Assembly: GCA_913054135.1 (NCBI GenBank)
Contig: CAJXJK010000013.1
Location: forward strand, 91,373-155,372
Direction of reading: 5' to 3'
Length of the DNA stretch: 64,000 bases
From: an uncultured Flavobacteriales bacterium
GTDB taxonomy: Bacteria > Bacteroidota > Bacteroidia > Flavobacteriales_D > Crocinitomicaceae
Shown here: piece by piece, positions 59,966-64,000 of the stretch
How the letters are laid out: each line of letters starts with the position of its first letter
How positions within the stretch are numbered: the first letter of the stretch is position 1
Program-made: the position numbers and the translations under genes
The notes under the pieces: generated by a model
What the model saw: the letters and a program-made list of their open reading frames with translations, nothing else
Databases searched by the model: none
Told to the model about the DNA's origin: nothing

Positions 59966-60973
59966 ATGACTTTTAGTGGAAGATTTCTTTTGAGTATGAT
60001 TCAATTTGCATCTGAGAGAGGTGCTGAGTTTGAAGTTTTGATTGGTTTAAGCGGTCATGATTATGCCTTTTTGTGTGATGAAGAAAGCAGGGTGGATGCC
60101 GATATATATAATAAGGTTTTAGAGAAAATATTAATAGATACTGGAGACCCACTTTTTGGATTACACGCAGGAGAGAACTTAAACTTAGCTGCGGCAGGTT
60201 TGGTAGGTCAGATTTCTCAAACATCATCAACAGTAAAAGAAGCCCTTGAATATTGCTGCGAATTCGCAAACTTGGGTTGTCGTGCTCTACCAATGGAATT
60301 AGAAAAAACTGAAAAGGGATATTTATTGGCTTTTATTCCTGATCCTGAATGGAAACTGCGGTCAGAAGAGGCTGCGAAACAAACAATTGATGGAACTTTG
60401 GCTTTTAGTTTAAGAGAGTTTCATTTATTGACGGTTCAAAATTATTATCCTTTAGAGGTAGGATTTGACCACGCTAAATCAGATACTCACAATGAATATG
60501 AACGAATATTTAAGTGCCCAATAGAGTATAATTGTGAACATACATACATGTTGTTCTCTAAGGAGCAAGTAGAAGCTAAGGTTGTTACCAGTGATTTTAA
60601 TCTATTGCGAATTCTTGTTGCGTATGCAAACCAGCAGTTAGATTCTTTGTTAGAAACAGAAGGATTTGAAAGTAAGGTTAAGCGCTCAATTATGAATTTG
60701 ATGAGTCCAAATTTCCCTACTGTATCGGAGGTTGCGACTAATTTAAATTTGAGTTCAAGAACACTTCAACGAAAGCTTGGGGAAGAAAACTCTTCGTTTA
60801 AAGAAGTTTTAGAATCCACTAAAAAGGAGATGGCTTTGAATTATCTGAGTCAAAAGCAATACGAGATTAAGATGATTGCAGATTTACTGGGTTACTCAGA
60901 TACTTCTGCTTTTAATAGATCTTTTAAACGTTGGACATCTCAGTCTCCAGCAGCCTATAGGCAGGCGAACTAA
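59966..60973 (+). CDS. AraC-family transcriptional regulator
   Basis: 335 residues from ATG at 59966; a TTG six bases upstream lies inside the promoter. The N-terminal part (about 10-200) matches the AraC-binding-like domain of the GadX/OruR group (PF12625 type: IGLSGHDYAFLCDEESRVDADIYNKVLEKI, LFGLHAGENLNLAAAGLVGQISQTSSTVKEAL). Two helix-turn-helix motifs follow (about 250-335: VATNLNLSSRTLQRKLGEE; IADLLGYSDTSAFNRSFKRW). It should regulate the divergent SRPBCC/membrane genes. Its stop shares CTAA with the convergent lipoprotein gene. Confidence 0.85.
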   Translation: MTFSGRFLLSMIQFASERGAEFEVLIGLSGHDYAFLCDEESRVDADIYNKVLEKILIDTGDPLFGLHAGENLNLAAAGLVGQISQTSSTVKEALEYCCEFANLGCRALPMELEKTEKGYLLAFIPDPEWKLRSEEAAKQTIDGTLAFSLREFHLLTVQNYYPLEVGFDHAKSDTHNEYERIFKCPIEYNCEHTYMLFSKEQVEAKVVTSDFNLLRILVAYANQQLDSLLETEGFESKVKRSIMNLMSPNFPTVSEVATNLNLSSRTLQRKLGEENSSFKEVLESTKKEMALNYLSQKQYEIKMIADLLGYSDTSAFNRSFKRWTSQSPAAYRQAN

Positions 60974-61752
60974 TATTCAACACATTTGTCTTCGTAGTAT
61001 TCAACATATCCTACGATTGTATCATTCACAACAGTTGTTCCGTTAACTGCAGCCCTTTCTTCTTCGGTTAAATCTCCATCAATTTCTAATCTAGATTGTA
61101 TGCAAACATTGATATCATCTTCTGATTTAATGGTCATCTCCATTGATTCAAAAGAGGTGAATCTTGACCAGAAATATCCTTCTTCAGTTTCGCGACTATT
61201 AGTTGAAGTGTATATCCCTTCTCTGCCTAATTTGAGGCATTCATTTAATTCTCCTTCCCTCGAAAAATCTAGCCAATAAGAAGTCCAATAACCGCCATTT
61301 ATTTCGGATGTTTTTTCGTACCAATGAACAAGAAGGTAATGATGAGCTTCTGTTGAAATTCTAATACCATAATGCAGCATGTACCATCTGTCATCTCCTT
61401 CTCTCAATCCTCTTCTAGAATCCACGAGCACGTCTCCCAGATCAGATGTTAAACTGTCTTTCATGAGCCATTTGTCAGCCAAATAATAAGAGATATAACT
61501 TTGTTCGTAATTGTACTCTTGTTGAGCTTCATCAAAAAAAGGAACTCCTTCCCAGAGATCATTATGATTCAAATGATAAGTGCCCACCATTTCAGGGAAA
61601 CGACCGACGAAGTATGTAAAACTTGTTGTATCAGGATCGAGCGTAGGTTCTTCACAAAGCGTGAATACTTCATCATTATTTAAATCAGTTTTTTCGTCTG
61701 ATTCATTACAGCTTAATAATATCAGGGAGATGAGAATGATTGAATATCTCAT
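60970..61752 (-). CDS. Hypothetical lipoprotein
   Basis: 260 residues from MRYSIILISLILLSC; an upstream ATG (61809) would add a charged leader inside the preceding gene. Lipobox ILLSC, then NESDEKTD. The mature part is acidic with many aromatic residues (HYGIRISTEAHHYLLVHWYEKTSEINGGYW). It contains four further cysteines (LCEEP, NECLKL, NVCIQS, DKCVEY). No family recognised. The ATG overlaps the stop of the YwqK-like gene as ATGA (61749-61752), so they are translationally coupled. Confidence 0.6.
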   Translation of the reverse strand: MRYSIILISLILLSCNESDEKTDLNNDEVFTLCEEPTLDPDTTSFTYFVGRFPEMVGTYHLNHNDLWEGVPFFDEAQQEYNYEQSYISYYLADKWLMKDSLTSDLGDVLVDSRRGLREGDDRWYMLHYGIRISTEAHHYLLVHWYEKTSEINGGYWTSYWLDFSREGELNECLKLGREGIYTSTNSRETEEGYFWSRFTSFESMEMTIKSEDDINVCIQSRLEIDGDLTEEERAAVNGTTVVNDTIVGYVEYYEDKCVEY

Positions 61753-62423
61753 TTCTTTTTCTTTGGTTTTCGCTTCACAATAGTCTCTACAATCTTTCCG
61801 TCTTCCCAAATTTCAATAGTGGCCAGCTTTCCTTTCTCATTGTATTTTTTGAACTCACCATCTGGTCTTCCAAACTTCATCATTCCGCTTGTTTTCATCT
61901 TTCCAGTTGGGTACCAAGAAGTTTGATATCCTTTGACAATTTCTAAATCCTTTTCACCATTATCATGATAAGAAATGTAGTAGCCTCTTGCCGGGTTCTC
62001 GCGATCCTCAACCGAGAGTGAGCGAATATCTCCATTTGAATACCAAATTTTAGACGTGTCGACTAATATTCCGGCTTCAAAGTGCATCTGAGAATTCATT
62101 TGTCCGTCTTTGAAATAGAGTTTATAGAATCCATTTCTGTAACCATTTGCGTAAGGTGTTTTCTCTTTTAATTCTCCATCAGGGTAGTATTTAAGTTGGT
62201 CACCTGACATTTTACCCGACCTAAATTGGTTGATTTTTTCAATACTACCATCTTCTCTTTTGGTTATTGCAACACCAGTGTAAGGCGCAACATTGTGCAA
62301 GAAAATAACTGTTTCATTTAGGTTAAGCGGCATTCTTTTATTCAAGACGCTATAATCAAGTGTGTCTTGAGAGAAAGAGAAGTAGCTGAGTGTAACGGCT
62401 ATCAACAACAGTATTTTTTTCAT
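61749..62423 (-). CDS. YwqK-like MORN-repeat protein
   Basis: 224 residues with a signal peptide (ending YFSFSQ). The body is built from MORN-like repeats of about 20-24 residues with the pattern G-x-x-x-x-Y-x-D-G-x-L-K (GDQLKYYPDGELKEKTPYANGYRNGFYKLYF, DGEFKKYNEKGKLATIEIWEDG). Databases call such proteins antitoxin YwqK, but no toxin is encoded here and the product is exported, so that label should not be taken literally. In Bacteroidota these proteins often lie near T9SS genes, as in this operon. Confidence 0.7.
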   Translation of the reverse strand: MKKILLLIAVTLSYFSFSQDTLDYSVLNKRMPLNLNETVIFLHNVAPYTGVAITKREDGSIEKINQFRSGKMSGDQLKYYPDGELKEKTPYANGYRNGFYKLYFKDGQMNSQMHFEAGILVDTSKIWYSNGDIRSLSVEDRENPARGYYISYHDNGEKDLEIVKGYQTSWYPTGKMKTSGMMKFGRPDGEFKKYNEKGKLATIEIWEDGKIVETIVKRKPKKKK

Positions 62424-62458
62424 CTGGGAGGTTTCTGGGTTCTTTAAGAACTGACTAA

Positions 62459-62860
62459 TCAGATCTTAAAATGAAGATCTAGTCTCATTACATTCTCTTT
62501 TTCTTTATTGTATGAGGCGTCTGTAAATTCTTTCCAATGATTTTTAATTCTGGTGCCCTGACACTTAAAATTGAAATGAATCTTATCGGGGTTCAATTCA
62601 GCAGTTCTTTTTTTGGATTGAGCAAGACTCATACCTGATTTGCACGGAATGACCCAATAAATTCTTGTGCTGAAATTCCCTTTTTCATCCGTATTATATT
62701 CAAACACTTTTTCATTAAGTGTAAAACTGAGAAGAGCATTAGCCAGTATGGTCTCATTGGCACTGTAGGCCTTTCCGTCAAGGTAATAAAAACCAGCAGT
62801 TCCCTTGGCATAGCCAAGAGAACTGCTGAATATTAGTAATGTCAGAAAAAGATTTTTCAT
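62459..62860 (-). CDS. Hypothetical secreted protein
   Basis: 133 residues with a signal peptide (ending LGYAKG). The mature beta-rich domain has two cysteines (VIPCKSGM and FKCQGTRI) that may form a disulphide. No known family. ATG directly follows the stop of the PorP/SprF gene, so it is translated from the same mRNA, and the YwqK-like gene follows after 35 bases. A role with the secretion partner is inferred from position only. Confidence 0.6.
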   Translation of the reverse strand: MKNLFLTLLIFSSSLGYAKGTAGFYYLDGKAYSANETILANALLSFTLNEKVFEYNTDEKGNFSTRIYWVIPCKSGMSLAQSKKRTAELNPDKIHFNFKCQGTRIKNHWKEFTDASYNKEKENVMRLDLHFKI

Positions 62861-63904
62861 TTACTGAATTCTAGATACAGACTTCATTTTCCCGTCCATA
62901 AATGGATTCTTGTTCGTGAATCTAAGTGTTAACTCAAGGCCACCTCTTGTGTTGGTAGCTTGATTTAATCCAGAGATATTAATATCATAACTAACACCCA
63001 TAGCGAATTGATGGAATTCAAACAATACCATTGGAGTGAATGCGTCTCTTGCTCTCAAGTAACCTCCGATAGAAATTGCAGAACCATTCTTGTTCCCTGT
63101 GTATTTACTATCCTGTTGAAGCTTAATTCTGAACATAGAACCAATCAACAACTCTTTGGCTTTTCCTTGAGAGTACACCATGATTCCTGGTAGCCATGCA
63201 TATCTTGTCTCTGCAATTGAGATCACGGCATCTGCGTGCAGTACGAACTTCATATATAATCTATGGTTTGCCCCTAAAAACGAATACTTAGGTCTTGACA
63301 AGTGGTACACAGAAAACCCTGCGTTGAACTTCAAGTCATGATTATCTGTCACGTTAATGTGCCCATCTTTATTGTTGTAGTTATAAACCAAACCTGCCGC
63401 AAAATCTGAATGAGTGAATGAGTTGGCACCAAAGTTTTCACCTGAAGTAATGTCGGCATCATAGTTCGTTCCATCATACTGATTACCCCAAGTTAGATGC
63501 GTGTAATCAAGACTTCTTTGGGCAAAACCACCCATCAATCCTAATCCAAGTGTTTGGTGTTCTGCAACTCTTAGATGGTAAGCCAAAGCAATGTTTCCTT
63601 GAGTGGTACCCATCTTTGAATCACCAGCTCTGTCAGAAAAGAAATTTACGCCTGCTGCGAAAAATCCTCTGTCAATTGCATGTTTGTTTAATTTTGAATC
63701 TGCAGATGCACCAAAGGTTTTATAAGGAGATCCAATTTGTCTCCATTGATCCTTGTAGTTGACATTTGCTGCGAAATCAAACTTTACCCCAACCAAAGCA
63801 GGGTTTTGTGTCATTGGTTGTGTTTGGTATTGCGAAAAGTGAATATCCTGTCCGTAAGACCAAGCACTTATAACCGTAGCGACAATTAGTGTTAACTTTC
63901 TCAT
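62861..63904 (-). CDS. PorP/SprF-family type IX secretion outer-membrane protein
   Basis: 347 residues. A signal peptide (ending WSYGQ) and the family core DIHFSQYQTQPMTQNPALVGVKFDFAANVNYKDQWRQIG (the PorP hallmark: FSQ-Y, NPA-x-x-G, NYRDQW) are clear; strands such as HQTLGLGLMGGFAQRSLDYTHLTWGNQY follow, and the end has VSYDINISGLNQATNTRGGLELTLRF. These barrels help T9SS secrete or hold one cargo protein encoded next door. The upstream gene, only seven bases away, ends in a type B sorting domain, as expected for SprB-SprF-like pairs. Confidence 0.9.
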   Translation of the reverse strand: MRKLTLIVATVISAWSYGQDIHFSQYQTQPMTQNPALVGVKFDFAANVNYKDQWRQIGSPYKTFGASADSKLNKHAIDRGFFAAGVNFFSDRAGDSKMGTTQGNIALAYHLRVAEHQTLGLGLMGGFAQRSLDYTHLTWGNQYDGTNYDADITSGENFGANSFTHSDFAAGLVYNYNNKDGHINVTDNHDLKFNAGFSVYHLSRPKYSFLGANHRLYMKFVLHADAVISIAETRYAWLPGIMVYSQGKAKELLIGSMFRIKLQQDSKYTGNKNGSAISIGGYLRARDAFTPMVLFEFHQFAMGVSYDINISGLNQATNTRGGLELTLRFTNKNPFMDGKMKSVSRIQ

Positions 63905-63911
63905 ATCTTGA

Positions 63912-64000
63912 TTATCTAATTAAAGTAATATTTCCTTTTTGTTGGACAAGGTCACCATTGATGAGCTGTCCGCTTAATATATATACAAAAACTCCTGGGT
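63912..64000 (-). CDS. C-terminal end of a type B T9SS cargo protein, partial
   Basis: Only the last 28 residues are inside the window, ending at TAA (63914-63912). They read PGVFVYILSGQLINGD, then QQKGNITLIR, the closing strands of the gliding-motility-associated (CHU_C, type B) sorting domain. The stop is seven bases before the PorP/SprF start, so both are in one operon. Such cargo genes are often very long adhesins, but size and function cannot be seen here. Confidence 0.85.
   Translation of the reverse strand, partial: PGVFVYILSGQLINGDLVQQKGNITLIR

Noticed and set aside
61749..62423. YwqK protein taken as the antitoxin of a toxin-antitoxin pair
   Set aside because: The protein has a signal peptide, and no small toxin gene is adjacent; the name is a database label for MORN-like repeats.

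Overview
The window (about 36 % GC by eye) looks like the chromosome of a marine-type member of the Bacteroidota, most likely Flavobacteriales and perhaps near Crocinitomicaceae/Cryomorphaceae (family level is a guess). The reasons are type IX secretion (T9SS) sorting domains of type A and type B, PorP/SprF-family proteins, many small lipoproteins, a LepB with a large insertion, almost no Shine-Dalgarno sequences, and several matches to the Bacteroidota promoter (-33 TTTG, -7 TANNTTTG). I see no insertion sequence, integrase, prophage, CRISPR array or rRNA, and only one tRNA. It reads as ordinary core chromosome with dense envelope genes.

Layout. 1-6061: the end of a type B T9SS cargo protein, a TetA-like exporter, then three minus-strand envelope genes (barrel-TSP3-SPOR protein, TPR-PD40 protein, EI24 membrane protein). 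6169-16657: a membrane VWA protein, a Cys-rich small lipoprotein, a large secreted PGRP-type amidase with a T9SS tail, a GNAT, a large Asp-box propeller protein and a WbqC-like protein. 16658-16892: a short repeat-rich spacer. 16893-25303: lepB, dapB, ettA, lipoproteins, a barrel protein, a cystathionine beta-synthase-like enzyme. 25303-32831: a BtuF-like binding protein, msrB-msrA, yaaA, a glucosaminidase-LysM protein and a TPR-like protein. 32835-41094: ribB with a degenerate RibA-like half, two glycosyltransferases downstream of an LptF/G permease, a START-like protein, and an AMP-ligase-like/nitroreductase-like pair. 41289-47347: a TRIC channel, lipoprotein/barrel pair, a second (lipoprotein) MsrA, an orphan PorP/SprF, tRNA-Met, a DHFR-like reductase, and a micro-operon with a 34-residue Lys/Ala-rich peptide. 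47424-54888: a flippase, surE, the TPM/LemA pair, an S4 protein, meaB. 55081-64000: surface proteins, htpG, an SRPBCC/AraC regulatory module, and an operon running from a type B T9SS cargo gene (cut by the window edge) through PorP/SprF to small envelope proteins.

Together the genes mostly build, export, repair and remodel the cell envelope: T9SS cargo and outer-membrane partners, peptidoglycan hydrolases, LPS/polysaccharide assembly, and periplasmic methionine-sulfoxide repair. Gene ends are very compact: eight of ten convergent gene pairs overlap or are separated by one base, and the other two share hairpin terminators.

No single obviously new system stands out. The best candidates for something undescribed are the tiny histone-like peptide operon (45890-46692), the nitroreductase-like/AMP-ligase-like pair (38476-41094), the cargo-PorP-YwqK operon at the right edge, and the evenly spaced hairpins at 12065-12195.
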